DNA of 64,000 bases, from assembly GCA_030407005.1 (NCBI GenBank), contig JAUDYN010000005.1, positions 3,658,001 through 3,722,000 of the forward strand. Direction: 5' to 3'. A program made the translations under genes and the position numbers. The stretch's first letter is position 1, and each line of letters opens with the position of its first letter. Below the pieces are notes generated by a model, which was not told where the DNA came from, searched no databases, and worked only from the letters and a program-made list of their open reading frames with translations. The stretch is from Desarmillaria ectypa. Lineage: Eukaryota > Basidiomycota > Agaricomycetes > Agaricales > Physalacriaceae. This document shows positions 1 through 12,058 of this stretch, piece by piece.

Positions 1-376
1 CCGGCGGTCTTTGGGCCAAAGGTGCACTAGCCGGCAAGTATGCTGGTCTGTTCGTCTCTAGCGCCGGTCTGGGAGGAGGACAGGAAGCCACCGCCATCGC
101 TTCTCTGTCGACCTTGGCTCACCATGGCATTATCTATGTCCCGCTCGGATATGCCAGTACCTTTGCTCAGTTGACAAACATCTCAGAGGTTCACGGTGGT
201 ACGTTTCTTGGCAAAGCTTTTATATCTCAGGGCTCACGCGTCATGTAGGATCGCCTTGGGGTGCAGGAACCCTTGCTGGTGGAGACGGCTCCCGCCAGCC
301 CTCTGCTCTTGAGCTCGATGTTGCTACTATCCAGGGCAAGACCTTCTACAGCACTGTTGCAAAGGCTTTCCCTTAA
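1..376 (+). CDS. NAD(P)H:quinone oxidoreductase, WrbA/flavodoxin type (3' part only)
   Basis: The window opens inside this gene, so only the C-terminal part is present. Two exons are visible, 1-198 and 249-376, joined by a 50-nt GTACGT...TAG intron; the stop is TAA at 374. The translated piece contains [23 protein letters not shown] and the glycine-rich [17 protein letters not shown]. These are hallmarks of type IV (WrbA/Pst2/Ycp4) FMN-dependent quinone reductases. They reduce quinones by two electrons and so limit semiquinone redox cycling; the fungal forms are cytosolic or eisosome-associated. The end [21 protein letters not shown] is normal for the family, so the 3' end looks intact. The family assignment is secure; which fungal paralogue it is cannot be told from the fragment. 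Confidence 0.92.
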
Positions 377-2212
377 TCATAGACATGTAGTATACGTGAA
401 ATGTATTATAAACGTTTTCACAGGATTGAATGAAGAAGCGCCTCTATATTGTAAAGACGGCCATCATTTATAAGCCCTTGCTCCCTCAAAGATTTAATTG
501 TCTACATAGCTAAAAAAGAAAGTTGGTAAATTGGTCCGAGTGAAGCCATCTTTATGTTATTTTTGGGAGCGGTCCCATCGCTTATGTCATCGCTCTTGCC
601 GTTTTCTTTTTTCACCTCCATCTGCCTCCATCATCCCTCACTTGATCATCTTCACAGTACTCATGACTGCTACTCGCTTGAAATTACGTTCCGATATATA
701 TACCTTTCCTGAATCATCGGATTCTGATCACATTCTAAAATCCTGGCTTCTTTGACTCGCTTTAAACAAATGTAGGCTCCTCTATGTTTACTATGGCTGT
801 TGGCTTTCCTTCCTGAACTGCAACCACTGCGCATGTCTACTATATGATCCTATCTGGTCGGATTCGGAATTGCAAAGCATGCGGCTCAGTGGTCACGATA
901 AACATTCATGTCATGCTAAAGAATACTCATTCTCAATGGGGTATCTATCCCGGAAAATCATGGAATACGACAATCCGTTAACTGCTTACCGTTTCCGAGG
1001 TAGTCACTTTACGATATTAGTTCTGCATCGGGGCTTTGAAGTGATTAACTAAGCACCTCTACGCTATCTTCTGAGACTTGGATAATTATCGGAATAACTT
1101 GAGGTCCCCACCAATAGGATTCTCTCCGGTACAAGCGACTGGATCTTTCTTCACTTCGGGTTCTGGACCTCGCATCCCTCCCTTTCATCCGGCCTGCCTG
1201 CAGCCAGCGACTCATGGGAGCCAATCAACGCTTACCTACTCCTTGCAGGTGACTAACTCGCGCCGGTTAAAATGCAAGGGAAAAACTTGGAATAAAGGCG
1301 AAATTCTGATCCGGCTTTTCACCACAGCAAAATCCGTCGGCTTTATCATTAAGGGAATCCTGACTCGTTTTAAAGCCTGGGTCAAAAATCCATCTGTTAT
1401 CCACCCATTTTCACAGGTTTTTGTCCTATCCAAAATAACTGCTTACAAGTAATGACCTCAAGCCCCTTGGTTACCTGAGCCTCACGCTTCCTGCCTGGGC
1501 CTCACGTGCATGCACTCACTGTCTTGGGTGACTCTTAACACATACCTGGCTTTTTTCTAGCGGCTAAAGCGGCCAAGAAATTTTCGGAAAAGACTTTTTT
1601 TTTTTTTTACAGTTCGGGCATTCCCAAGGTCTGTAGAGGTGACCGACGCCCGGGCTGTTTGGGTCTCATACAGTAGTCCTTTTTTTCCCACAAGAGAGCG
1701 AGTCGGCCGTCTCTGTACAACCGTATCTGATGAGTTTTGTTCCCGCGGAACCGTTGTCTACAATAGGCGGTTCACATACCAATGGCATCACATTTCCTGA
1801 TCGTCTCTATAGACTAATCAAGTCTTCACCATGCTCCCCTATCCTCCTCTTTCTGTGCGCTGGCGTTGTCGCCCGTGAAGTCCGTCACAATCAGATGCCG
1901 GAGATGGAAAGAAATTAATTGTGATACAGGACAGTTGGAGGGCATTAATGAAGGATCCCGACCATCGAGCCAGGTGTCCACTAGTAGACCGGGTTTTCAC
2001 TAGATATCGTACTATTTTTTCCCAGTACCTGTAATTGTGGAAAGGGATTAATAAAATCTGTTTGATGAATGTCCGTTGAGTTGACGTTTTCTGGTCTCCT
2101 TTTGGTAACCGAATTTCGCAAGCCACAGCGAGTGCACAGCACGCTTTGATCACTTTCCACCACGACCATTTGTCGAGCTCAAGGAGGCGCTCCTGCCTCG
2201 GAATGACCGGCA
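377..2212. other. Intergenic region, no supported gene
   Basis: About 1.8 kb between the quinone reductase and IRE1. Only short open frames without domain-like sequence or splice support are present. A T11 tract lies near 1597-1608. The 3' part must hold the IRE1 promoter, but I could not point to a specific element. Confidence 0.6.
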
Positions 2213-5200
2213 ATGGTGCCTACATTCTACCTCTGTTTCTTCACCTTTGTCGGCGCCGCTCTTGCAGATGTTATCTCTTCTCGAACTTTGCCTAGCACTG
2301 GAGCCCAGGATCTCGCCCGACCGAATACGTACAAGGTCGTGCCACCGCTGGCAGAGGAAGGTACGGAACAAGACACAGAGTTATTGGATATAGTTCTGCT
2401 AGCGTCAGTGGATGGAAAGTTTCATGCGCTCAATAGAAAGTCGGGCCAAACGTTGTGGTCAATGTCTTCCTTCACTTCCTCGACGACCGCAGCAGCCCCG
2501 ACAGCGCTCGCCCCGCTGATTCGAACCATTCACCACGACCATGATCCTGACCTCGTCGATGACAATACCGACCAGGAGACTTACATTATTGAGCCCCAGT
2601 CAGGAGACATCTACGTTATGGCTAACCCTTCGAGCCCCCTCCAGCGGTTTCCGTTTTCGATGTCCGAACTTGTGGATATGTCGCCCTTCAGTTTCGCTGA
2701 TTCGGATGACCGCAGGGTGTTCGTAGGCAAGAAGGAAACATCACTACTACTCGTCGAATTGGAGACAGGAAGAATTAAGGCAACGTTGAACTCAGAGTGC
2801 CCTTGGGATCCATTCGAGGGCTTTCAGGATGATGAAGAATTGGATTTAGATGAGCTTGAGGGAAGCAAACCCAAGCTCCCATCACCTACAGAGGTGTTCA
2901 TCGGGCGCACAGGTTCGTTGTATCATTACTGTTCATTGCTGCATTTGCGCCAACTGTCATACAGATTACCACATATCTATCTATTCTCGACCTCTCAAGA
3001 ACTCTGGGTTGACTCCGCCACCCGTCCAAAATCTATCATTCTCCACATATGGCCCGAACAATCAGGACACTTTACTGCAAGCATCATACAAACGGCCCAA
3101 GGACGATGCATACATTCAAGGATTCCCCAACGGCGACATTATATCCTTCAAGGGTAGAGGCGAAGACACTGGCATTCGCTCATCTTCTCCACTATGGGGG
3201 CGGCAATTTACTAGCCCCATGTCAGTTATGACTATTTCGTAATTTGGCGCCTATTGATTGTTCCATGACAGTGTTGCGGTATTCGACGTACTACGCAAGC
3301 CACAGCGTTACTCCCGTGGCGCCCATACCTTCCTACTTCTTCAGCCCCGTCCAGGTCTTCAGGACGTTCTGCCATCCCTCTCTTTGGACACTGCCCGTGA
3401 ACATCTCCCAAATCATCCGAATGCCTACGTCGGTATGGTTGAAGAAACAGGAAGTTTGTTTGCCATGAGCCCCTTGAGCTATCCGCTTGTGGCTTTCGGT
3501 GGGATCCGAGGAACTTCTATGCCAGAACGTCCGGGAAAATATATTGATTCTGCACCGATGTCAAGCGAAGTTGACGAGATAACTCGGATGAGGAAGCAGA
3601 TGGAAAAGGAGCGAGAGCGAGAGCGTTTGCTGAACAAGGATGACTGCGACTTGGAGAATCCAGACACCGTTTTTGACCGCAGATGTTTGATCGGTGTGCG
3701 GAAATTAGAGGGTGGCGATGGCGAGGGCGCGGAGAGTCGCTTGAAGAGACTCTTGGATGGTTCACCCGTGTCTCCGTATCCGCAGTTGATTACAGGTGAA
3801 GAGGACAACGAGACTAGCCGCCACGACAAACCGTCGGAATATAAGGGGGGTGCCCCTCCATCAAGCCCTGCACCTTCGAATAGCAGACTATGGGACAAGG
3901 TGTTTCTTGTTGTGATACTTGGGATGTTCTCCGTTTGGTTCGGGTTATCGTCGAAGATCAAAGGTGATGCGAAGGGGCTATCCAGCATGCCAGCAGTCTT
4001 GGAGGCTTCCATCAAAGAGGTTACGGTACCGGATCCTGTAGCCGTAACGGAAACGGTCCCGACGCCCGCAATGAATACTCCTGAGGTGGTTCAATTACCG
4101 CCAAGCTCGCCACCACCACCAATACAGTCAAACGGCAAGCGTGCTGAGGACGCTGGAGATACTGGAGGAGACGATAGTGACAAAGAGCCTGAGGGCGAAG
4201 GTGATGCCACCCCTGTTCCCAATAAGCGCAAAGGAAGACGGGGAGGGCGAGGCAAGAAAAAGCGACCTAACCCTGGCGCACATGTTGAAGTTGAAGAGGG
4301 GAAGAAGCCAGACCTTGTCATCGAAACACCTCCCCCTCAGACACTTGTGGTTGAATCCAAGCCGGTTGAACCGACACCTTCATTGGTCGTTTCGGAGACC
4401 GTACTAGGTGCGTTAAAGTTTCTTTCATTCTCTTACTTTTTATTTACAGCATAACTAGGATTCGGCTCTCACGGAACAGTCGTGTTCCAAGGATCATTGC
4501 AAGGGCGCGCTGTGGCAGTAAAACGTCTCCTGCAAGACTTCGTCACTCTTGCATCTCGGGAAGTCAGCATTCTGCAAGAGAGCGACGATCATCCCCATGT
4601 TATCAGATACTACTACCAAGAGGCTCATGCAAACTTCCTGTACATCGCCCTTGAGCTCTGTCCTTGTTCACTTGCGGACATCATCGAGCACCCGGATCGT
4701 GATCAGTTAAGGCCCATCGCTCAAGCCTTCGAACCCAAGAAAGCTCTTAGGCAAATAACAAGCGGGCTTCGGCATCTTCATGCTCTCAAACTTGTACACC
4801 GCGACATCAAGCCCCATAATATACTGATATCTGGTCATGGGAAGATGCTGATATCAGACTTTGGGCTGTGTAAAAAGCTGGATATGGACCAGACGAGTTT
4901 CTTACCCACAGCGCACGGGGCTATGGCTGCAGGGACTGTCGGGTGGAGAGCGCCGGAGATTTTGCGCGGGGAGGTAAAACTGGATGAGATCGGGGATGAT
5001 AACTCAATCTCATCGAGAGGTAGCTCGAGGGGAAGTACCGGAACAGCGACCGGTGTGCCGTCGGGATCCTCACCAACGAGACTAACAAAATCGGTGGACA
5101 TCTTCGCTCTGGGATGCTTATTCTATTATACGCTAACGAATGGCGGCCATCCATATGGTGACCGGTTCGAGAGGGAGATAAATATTCTTAAAAACGAGAA

Positions 5201-5843
5201 GAATTTGGAGGGCCTGGAAAGGTTCGGGGAAGAGGGCTCAGAGGCTGTTCATCTGATTGAGCAGATGCTCAACCCGGACTCGCACAAGCGGTAAGGTCTT
5301 CGTCGTCTATTTTTGATGTGATGCTCATATGGTACCAGACCGGACACGACTACGTGTCTCGTGCATCCATTCTTCTGGAATCCAGGTCGTCGGTTAAACT
5401 TTCTGCAAGATGCATCAGACCGATTCGAAGTCATGTGTCGGGATCCGAAGGACCCGGATCTTGTAGCGCTAGAAAAAGACGCATTCAGCGTTGTTGGGAA
5501 CGACTGGCAGTCGCGGTTGGACAAAATATTTATTGAAAATCTGGGCAAATTTAGGAAGTATGATGGCAAGTCCGTGCAGGACCTGTTACGTGCGCTTAGG
5601 AATAAGGTGTGTTCTGTTATTGCTTGGGGGTAAGCATGATACTGATAAGAATCTCTGCAGAAACATCATTATCAGGATTTGCCGGAGAATGTGAAACGAC
5701 ATTTGGGTTCTATGCCGGATGGCTATCTGTCGTACTTCACGCGAAGGTATCCTCGGTTGATTCTTCATGTGCATCGCATTGTGGGTGAGACGGCACTGCG
5801 GACGGAGTCCATGTTTAGATCGTACTACGAGCTTTCAGATTGA
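2213..5843 (+). CDS. IRE1: IRE1, ER stress sensor kinase/endoribonuclease
   Basis: Six exons (2213-2912, 2965-3220, 3272-4407, 4459-5290, 5339-5606, 5661-5843) join in frame to 1124 residues, close to the size of yeast Ire1. Seen in order: an N-terminal signal peptide (MVPTFYLCFFTFVGAALAD); a luminal beta-propeller-like part containing LLASVDGKFHALNRKSGQTL; a transmembrane helix around residues 525-545 (VFLVVILGMFSVWFGL); a basic/acidic linker rich in KRKGRRGGRGKKK; a kinase domain from about 700 with HRDIKPHN and SDFGLCKK; and a C-terminal KEN ribonuclease domain from about 990 (FLQDASDRFEVM through LILHVHRIVGETALRTE). By family knowledge it senses unfolded proteins in the ER lumen, oligomerises and splices the mRNA of a HAC1/XBP1-type bZIP factor. 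No such target lies in the window. All catalytic motifs appear intact. The start gives the signal peptide directly. Confidence 0.97.
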
Positions 5844-6330
5844 TTTCTTTATGCTATCTATCGCTATCGTGTTTACTCTGCCCTGGATTGCATACATTAC
5901 ATATAACTTGCATTACTTATTCCCTCATACTCATCTGTATTATTGTGTGTAACCCTTGACATCGTTATCCCAATTGTGTTATTAGGCGGTAAAATTATCT
6001 TCTTGAGCTGTTGAATAGCGTTCTTAATCGTATGTGGTCTGAATACAAATCTTCTAGATAGTGCTGCACTCAAAAAATGGCTACAATGCTTAAGATTTTG
6101 AAATATCATCACACATGCACAGCATCCTTGGAGTGTTCAAACGTTCTGTATTTATTCTAGACTGACGAGTACGACCCTATTATATACCCGCAGAACTCGT
6201 CTCTGTATATCTATCTATTCTCTGGACTAGTCAGCAATGATATGCAGAGATATCTATTGTACAAATATACTATTGTATGATTGGGTTCTATCGTACATGA
6301 TTTCTTTACAGACTCTTGGTTGCGTGCCCC
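5844..6330. other. Convergent 3' intergenic region
   Basis: About 490 bp between the stop codons of IRE1 and MET22. It is AT-rich with no coding signal and presumably holds both 3' ends. No clear hairpin or repeat was seen. Confidence 0.5.
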
Positions 6331-7527
6331 TTATAACTTCTCTTCCGGCGCGATGGCTTTCTGAACCGCCTCTAATAATTTCGAGTGAGACGCCTTACTA
6401 GCAGCAATGACACCAAAATTTTCTCCCAAAGTGCGTCCTAATCCAAAGTCGAGCGGCTGGCCTCTCGAATTTGTTACGACTCCGCCTGCCTCTTCCACGA
6501 GGAGAGCCCCAGGAGCATGATCCTACAGCAAAATCAGAATGGCTATTTCATGTAATGACTAAAAAGACACACCCATATCTTTTCTTTGTAACCAGTACCA
6601 GTGGGCATACGCATGTAAGCCCCACCGTCACCTCGAGCCAAACAACCATACTTCGCCTGACTGTCCATTCGAATCGGCGGTCGCGTGATACCCAAAATCG
6701 AGGAAATTTTGTCATTCGTGGAATGATATGCATGTGCAGCCTCCACGGACTCAAGGAAATTGAGCTCAGAGGGTGCCAGGGTGGACATTGAGATGGCCTT
6801 GGGATTGGATCCGTCGATGTTGAGCTGCTCGGCGCCTTGTCCTCTGACGGCGACGAATATGCAGCCTTTGGTGTCGGCGTCGAGTGGGAGGTTGGGGCAT
6901 CCGATGACACCGACTTGGACTTGGGCGTCGACAATCAGGGAGAGACAAACAGCGTACTGCTCCCCTCGAAGGAAACCTTTGGTTCCATCGATGGGGTCGA
7001 TTGTCCACATTCCTGTAACTTGTGATAAGATAAGATATCAGGTAAAGTCAAGGGATACGCACGTCCTATCCGCCCGCCTTGAAAGTTTCCTCTGTCGATG
7101 GCATCCATCAATGCATCCGGGGTCAGCGCTTGGCCAGGACCAATGCCCCATTCTTTCACGTCGCCAGCGCCTAGCGGTCCAATGATAGCTTCGTTCGCAA
7201 GCTCGACAATTCTTCGCCTAAGGTCGGCGCCAGAGTCCATGCGGAGGTCGGTCGCATCTTCTTCGCCTACAATGAGGTCGGCCGGGAACGCGTTATGGAT
7301 CATGGTGCTTATCACTCCCTGTGCAGCGTAATCTCCCACTATTGTCATCTTCTTAACCAAAACTACCGCAGCAATAAGAAAAACTACTCACCCGTTACTG
7401 GTGACTTGTCGTCCTTGGTCAAGGTCTCGTTTTTCACCAATTTGTTGAAGACGGAGCTGGTCAGTACGCAGGCTCGTCGTACAGCGGATATAGCTAGTTG
7501 GCGCTCATTCAGGTAAGGAAGAGACAT
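6331..7527 (-). CDS. MET22: 3'(2'),5'-bisphosphate nucleotidase (PAP phosphatase)
   Basis: Four exons on the minus strand (7527-7392, 7338-7063, 7012-6573, 6522-6331) give 347 residues; yeast Met22/Hal2 has 357. The lithium-sensitive, Mg-dependent phosphatase signature is complete. The acidic pair is in VGEEDATDLR, motif A is WTIDPIDGTKGFLRGEQ, and motif B is WDHAPGALLVEEAGG. By family knowledge the enzyme hydrolyses 3'-phosphoadenosine 5'-phosphate, a by-product of sulfate assimilation that inhibits RNA processing enzymes, and it is a salt/lithium tolerance determinant. The start chosen (MSLPYLNERQLAISAVRR) matches the family N-terminus. An in-frame ATG 39 nt upstream would only add a non-conserved extension. 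A damaged copy of exon 1 and its promoter lies at about 9905-10130, so this locus was once duplicated together with its neighbour. Confidence 0.95.
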
Positions 7528-8501
7528 GGTGAGGGATCGGCACAAAAATGAGCGAGCATATTGCATACGGATGGTTTTCTATGCCTTGGAGCTCAGATTT
7601 TGATGTACACGTGAATGGCGTGATTGATTAGTCACCCCTTGGTAAGGTTCGAACAGGATCACGTGGAATGAGGCCGAAATGGATCCAGGACGCGTAGTTC
7701 CTGCTATCCAGTTTGTCTGCTAGACTAGAAATATACTTTATTCGAATTTTTTGTTTGAATACAATAAATTCATTGCTGACTACATGAAATACGCGATCCA
7801 TTGTGGCAGTTTTTACATTTTTTCATTCACATGTGTGAATATGGAATTGGGATGACTGATGAGCGTACGCTCACACTGACGGCATCACTACGACATTCCC
7901 GTGCCACTATCACTGTGACTATTTACTCCTCCGAGTCGGTTTGCGTTTTCATATGCCTGCTTGACATCTGTCGCGCTCATCTCCGAGCCTATCTCAGTGG
8001 TGTCCGACACCGGAGACTCCGGTCTCGTTCTCAGCAGGTTGCATCTATTGCGGTACATCAGAATATCTCACACATTGTCAGTGTGCCTTCAAAGTATATA
8101 TATAGGCCAATACCAATGGAACGCCGTGCGGAGATCACTCACTTTCAACATACTTATCATCTCCAATTCCGCATTACTGGTACTGACATCGAGTAAACAA
8201 TCAGACACGAAGCATACAATTAATTATGCCGATCACAATCGTACTTAAGGTCCGCACCGGGATCATTTCGCTTTCTCAGCCCTCTACACTCCGAGCTTCA
8301 GCCCAGGCACTATCTTTTCGAATGGGAGGAGGCGTTCACTTTCACTGATAGATAGAGAGAGAGAGCATCATGGGTAAGAAACTGAGTTTCCGCTCAACCG
8401 ATTGATGTTTGTAGCACCTCGAGAAAATATAGAAAGTATATCAATCAATACTATTCTCATGACGCACCAAACATGAGACCTCGAACTACGTAATGCACAA
8501 C
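7528..8501. other. Intergenic region with GA microsatellite
   Basis: About 970 bp between the MET22 start and the stop of the next minus-strand gene. It must contain the MET22 promoter; the first ~150 bp are partly repeated at 10038-10130, including a GGATCACGTGGAA stretch with a CACGTG E-box-like core. A short GATA/GA run lies at 8347-8366. No coding sequence is supported. Confidence 0.55.
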
Positions 8502-9367
8502 TTAAAGCGACTTAATACCTTTAGCCAAGAACAGCTCCGGGTGGGTCGTTCCCGGGAAGAAGCCGACCATGGTGGCACCAGGAATGATATTGGATGAGAC
8601 CGACCTAAGCCCGGCGCCTTCAAACAGCTTCTTCATATCCTCCTCTGAGAAGCCTGCCTTTTGCGGAATAATTGATTTGTATTGCTCCATAATGTGTTCA
8701 ACTTGCGATACAGCGTCCGGAATCAATCGGCCAGTCACCAAGAGGGCCCCTCTAGGTTTGAGGAAGTAGGTGAGAGTGCGGGTGATCTCTTCGGTGGATT
8801 CAAAGTGGTGGAAAGCCATGGTGCACTACGAGTACATATTAGTAAGAGATGAGAATTATGACGCTCAAGAGATGAGACGGACTATCACGACGTCAAATTT
8901 GCGCCCTTCCAGCTCTTCTGGTACATCCTTGAGTTCTGCGACGATTGCACTCATCTTTGAAGAAACACTAAGAGTTTTGGCTCTCTTGTTGTATTTGTCG
9001 ATCATGCCTGGACTGATGTCGACGCCTTGAACATATTTGCAGTGGGCGACGAGATCTTTTTCGATCAAACCTAAGTGTCAGATACTATGTGAGAATAGTA
9101 CCAAGAACCCAAATGAAAGACGAAGTGTACCTGTCCCACATGCGAAATTCAATACGGTCGTAGACTCTGCATTGAAAGACCACCCATCTGAGAGAATGAA
9201 TGCAGCTTGCCTAAAGCACGGAAATCAATCACTGGATATCATTGTTCAGAAGAAACCGTTAATTACCTTTTCGTCAACTCTTGTAGCAAAGGAAATGTGT
9301 CATAGATATTGGATACCTTGTTGAAATGGTCTATGTTGGCTGTGACGAAGTCGTGGTGCTCAACCAT
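8502..9367 (-). CDS. Class I SAM-dependent methyltransferase, tandem copy 1
   Basis: Four exons (9367-9267, 9210-9131, 9070-8883, 8825-8502) join in frame to 230 residues. Motif I is VLNFACGTG, followed by GVDISPGMIDKYNKRAK and the post-motif CTMAFHHFES. This is the usual small fungal Methyltransf_11/25 type of cytosolic methyltransferase. The substrate cannot be predicted. Exons 2, 3 and 4 have exactly the same lengths (80, 188, 324 nt) and splice phases as the copy at 10435-11328, so the two are tandem duplicates. Copy 1 differs most in exon 1, which is 24 nt shorter and lacks the histidine-rich start of copy 2. The donor of intron 3 (GTCCGT) is weak but shared by both copies. No frame damage is seen, so both genes may be active. 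Confidence 0.9.
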
Positions 9368-9904
9368 GTCTTTTTTCCCCGAAAAGTGAAGTGGCTCTGG
9401 AAGAGACGGCGAACGATTTTATAAGAATCGAGACGCGTTTCAACAATTAAAATTGAAACACGGCTGACTCATTTCACTGAGGAGGTTGCTGAGCCTGATT
9501 CATCACCTGGACGACGAGGGATAAGGTTAAAGAATCAATGGGACCAGCGTCAATTTTTGGGGAGAAAAGGTCATCCAGAAGTCGATCACGTCCTCGATGG
9601 TCGTGATTGAAGATTGTCCTCCTTGGCAATTTGCACATTGGCATAATCACTGAAACGGTTGTACGCTATTGCGCGGCAGTGTACTTACATAAACGATCTG
9701 TGAATATCAGAAGGATGGGAGATAGAAACGGTAAGGGACACGTAGACAAGGAGATGGTTTAGTCACATCCTTCTTGCCCACTCGAAAACACGGTTGTCCA
9801 GAAGGTCATTGTGATTAAAAAGGCTGCTCATCCCTAGATACACGATACAACCATCTCTTCAGCAAACGTTAGCACCACACCAAAGTGACTACTCATCCAG
9901 TGTT
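9368..9904. other. Intergenic region upstream of methyltransferase copy 1
   Basis: About 540 bp. The part next to the gene (GAGACGCGTTTCAA and flanks near 9429) resembles the promoter of copy 2 near 11390, so promoter and gene were duplicated together. The rest may be further decayed MET22 sequence, but I cannot align it by eye. Confidence 0.45.
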
Positions 9905-10130
9905 ACGCCTAGTACTGGCCAGTCATTCAAGTTGTGTCCTTGGTCACCAATTTATTAATCCGGGGCACGTCATCAAGCAGGCTTGTCGTACATCTTATAA
10001 GTATCTCACTGATGCTCAATCAGGTAAGGAAGGGACATAGAACTGAATGAAACCATTATAGAATCTGGATGGTTTTCCCTGAGGTGATTGATTAGTAATA
10101 GGATCACGTGGAAGGAGGCTGGAATGCCAT
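9905..10130 (-). pseudogene. Relic of MET22 exon 1 plus promoter
   Basis: Read on the minus strand, the stretch ending at ATG 10037 begins MSLPYLIEHQ and then meets a stop. The intact MET22 begins MSLPYLNERQ. Blocks such as AATCAGGTAAGGAAGGGACAT, GGCTTGTCGTACA, TCCTTGGTCA and CCAATTTATTAAT line up in order with MET22 exon 1, with one deletion of about 17 nt. On the other side of the ATG, GGATGGTTTTCC, GTGATTGATTAGT and AGGATCACGTGGAA match the MET22 promoter. It is therefore a dead 5' fragment of a second MET22 copy, left between the two methyltransferase genes. No later MET22 exons are recognisable. Confidence 0.85.
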
Positions 10131-10434
10131 TCGCCTTAGCCTGGCCAGCCGCTTTATGGATACTCGCGGAACTCGTACACCTAAGCGTGAGATATCATAA
10201 GATTGGAGTTGACTAAGTCTACAGATCTTTATCAGTGGTATGTGTCTGCAAGGGTGGATCAAACAATTGGATTATACATTTACGAATATTGTATGATACT
10301 CAGAGATCATCCAGTTTCAAATCACCATCCCAAAGACTGCGGAAAATACCATGCCCTATCGCTATACTACTCATGACACATAATTATACAGATGTACAAA
10401 CCGCACTGGAATCCCGAGCTACTTAATTCTCTAC

Positions 10435-11328
10435 CTAAAGCGGCTTGACACCTTTAGCCAAGAACACCTTCTGGTTTACCAAGCCAGGGAAAATACCGTC
10501 CATGGTAGCGCCAGGAATAACATTCAACGAGAACGATCCCAATCCAGCGCCTTCAAACAGTTTCTTCATATCCTCTTCCGAGAAGCCGGCCTTATGGGGA
10601 ACGATGGCTTCGTACTTGTCCGGGATGTCCTCGATTTTCAACACAGCATCCGAGCTCACTCTGTCGGTGACCAAGAGGGCCCCTCCGGGTTTGAGGAAGT
10701 AGGTGAGGATGCGGGTGATCTCTTCGGTGGATTCAAAATGGTGGTAAGCCATGGTGCACTACGAATACATGTTAGTAAGAAATAAGAATTATGACGCTCA
10801 AGAGATGAGACGGACTATCACGACGTCAAATTTGCGCCCTTCCAGCTCTTCTGGTACACCCTTGAGTTCTGCGACGATTGCACTCATCTTGGAAGTGACT
10901 CCAAGAGTTTCGGCTCTCTTGTTGTATTGGTCAACCATGCCTTGGCTAATGTCGACGCCTTGAATGGATTTGCAGTGGGCGACGAGGTCCTTCTCCAGTA
11001 AACCTATGAGGAATTTCCATGAAGCAACCATTTTATGAAACTAGATGAAAGAAAAGTCGTACCTGTACCGCATGCAAAATTCAAAACAGTCGTCGATTCT
11101 GGATTGAAGGACCATCCTTCTGAAACGATGTATTTGGCTTCCCTGAGGCATGAAAGATGAGTGGCCATACTCAGGACACTGGGCACATGAAACTACCACA
11201 TACTTTTCTGTCAACTCCTTTACCATGGGAAATTCATCATATGTGTGGGAGTCCTTATTAAAATGGTCCTTGTTGGCCTTGGAAAAGTCGTGGACATGGC
11301 CATGGTGTTGGTTGTGATGCTCAGCCAT
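10435..11328 (-). CDS. Class I SAM-dependent methyltransferase, tandem copy 2
   Basis: Four exons (11328-11204, 11142-11063, 11003-10816, 10758-10435) give 238 residues. The N-terminus is histidine-rich (MAEHHNQHHGHVHDF), common in basidiomycete members of this family. Motif I is VLNFACGTG, then GVDISQGMVDQYNKRAE and CTMAYHHFES. Intron positions, phases and most exon lengths equal those of the copy at 8502-9367. Function is inferred only as SAM-dependent methyl transfer. The conserved acidic and Gly-rich SAM-binding motifs look intact. Its placement next to a PAP phosphatase suggests a sulfur/SAM theme, but the tandem duplication explains the adjacency equally well. Confidence 0.92.
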
Positions 11329-12058
11329 GTATGTGTCTAGGGAGTGAAGTAATAAGGTTATTGGAGATTGTGGTCACTTTATACGATTGAGATGCGTTTC
11401 AATGATTGAAAATGGGGCACACCACTGATGTCGGTAAGCGACCGGTGAGGTCCTCTCTATTTCTTATTCATCGACGGTATGATCATCTGAGAATGGAGAT
11501 AAGATCAACGAGTAGCAACCAGTATTGAATCAGAGCAATGATAAATATATGTATGGACCAGTTTGCGCCAGAAGCGGCGAATTTGATCGAGTCACTCACA
11601 GATTATCAATGACTTTCCGTAGTATATAGAATGCCTTGTGATTTGTTGTAAAAGAAGGACACCTGAAAGAGGAGACAGGCCCGACTCGGACTTTCGGGTG
11701 GCGGTGCATTTGAATCGGGAGCTATCGGGAGGTGCTGACAAAGAAGGACTGACAAATTGCGCAGAAATGCCGGCGATCAATATGATTACGGGAGAGGACG
11801 GGCCGGTCGTTTGACGTGTGCGAAAATCTTCGTCTTTGACCATTCTGAGTCAACCGGTTACGCTGTAGTGCCTTCCGAGGCTGTTGCGGTGGTTATATCT
11901 ATCTAGGGAGTCTGGGTACTATGGATCCTAGTTCAATTGTTACTAGGCTTTCCGGCTACTCACACTCCCCCTCTGTCGCGACGGAGCTCAGCGGTCACGA
12001 TGAGGTGAGTCTTCACTGCTTTCAGTGGGCTCACATACCATAGTTAATGTTTTACAGA
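11329..12058. other. Divergent promoter region
   Basis: About 730 bp between the starts of methyltransferase copy 2 (minus) and the next plus-strand gene. An ATG at 11922 opens a short frame that does not splice in frame onto the following gene, so I do not treat it as an exon. Confidence 0.45.

Noticed and set aside
3479..4015. Long minus-strand frame opposite IRE1
   Set aside because: Shadow of the IRE1 coding strand; no independent evidence.
11922..12005. ATG followed by a donor-like GTGAGT upstream of the membrane-protein gene
   Set aside because: Splicing to the next acceptor puts the downstream signal peptide out of frame, so it is not a coding exon of that gene.
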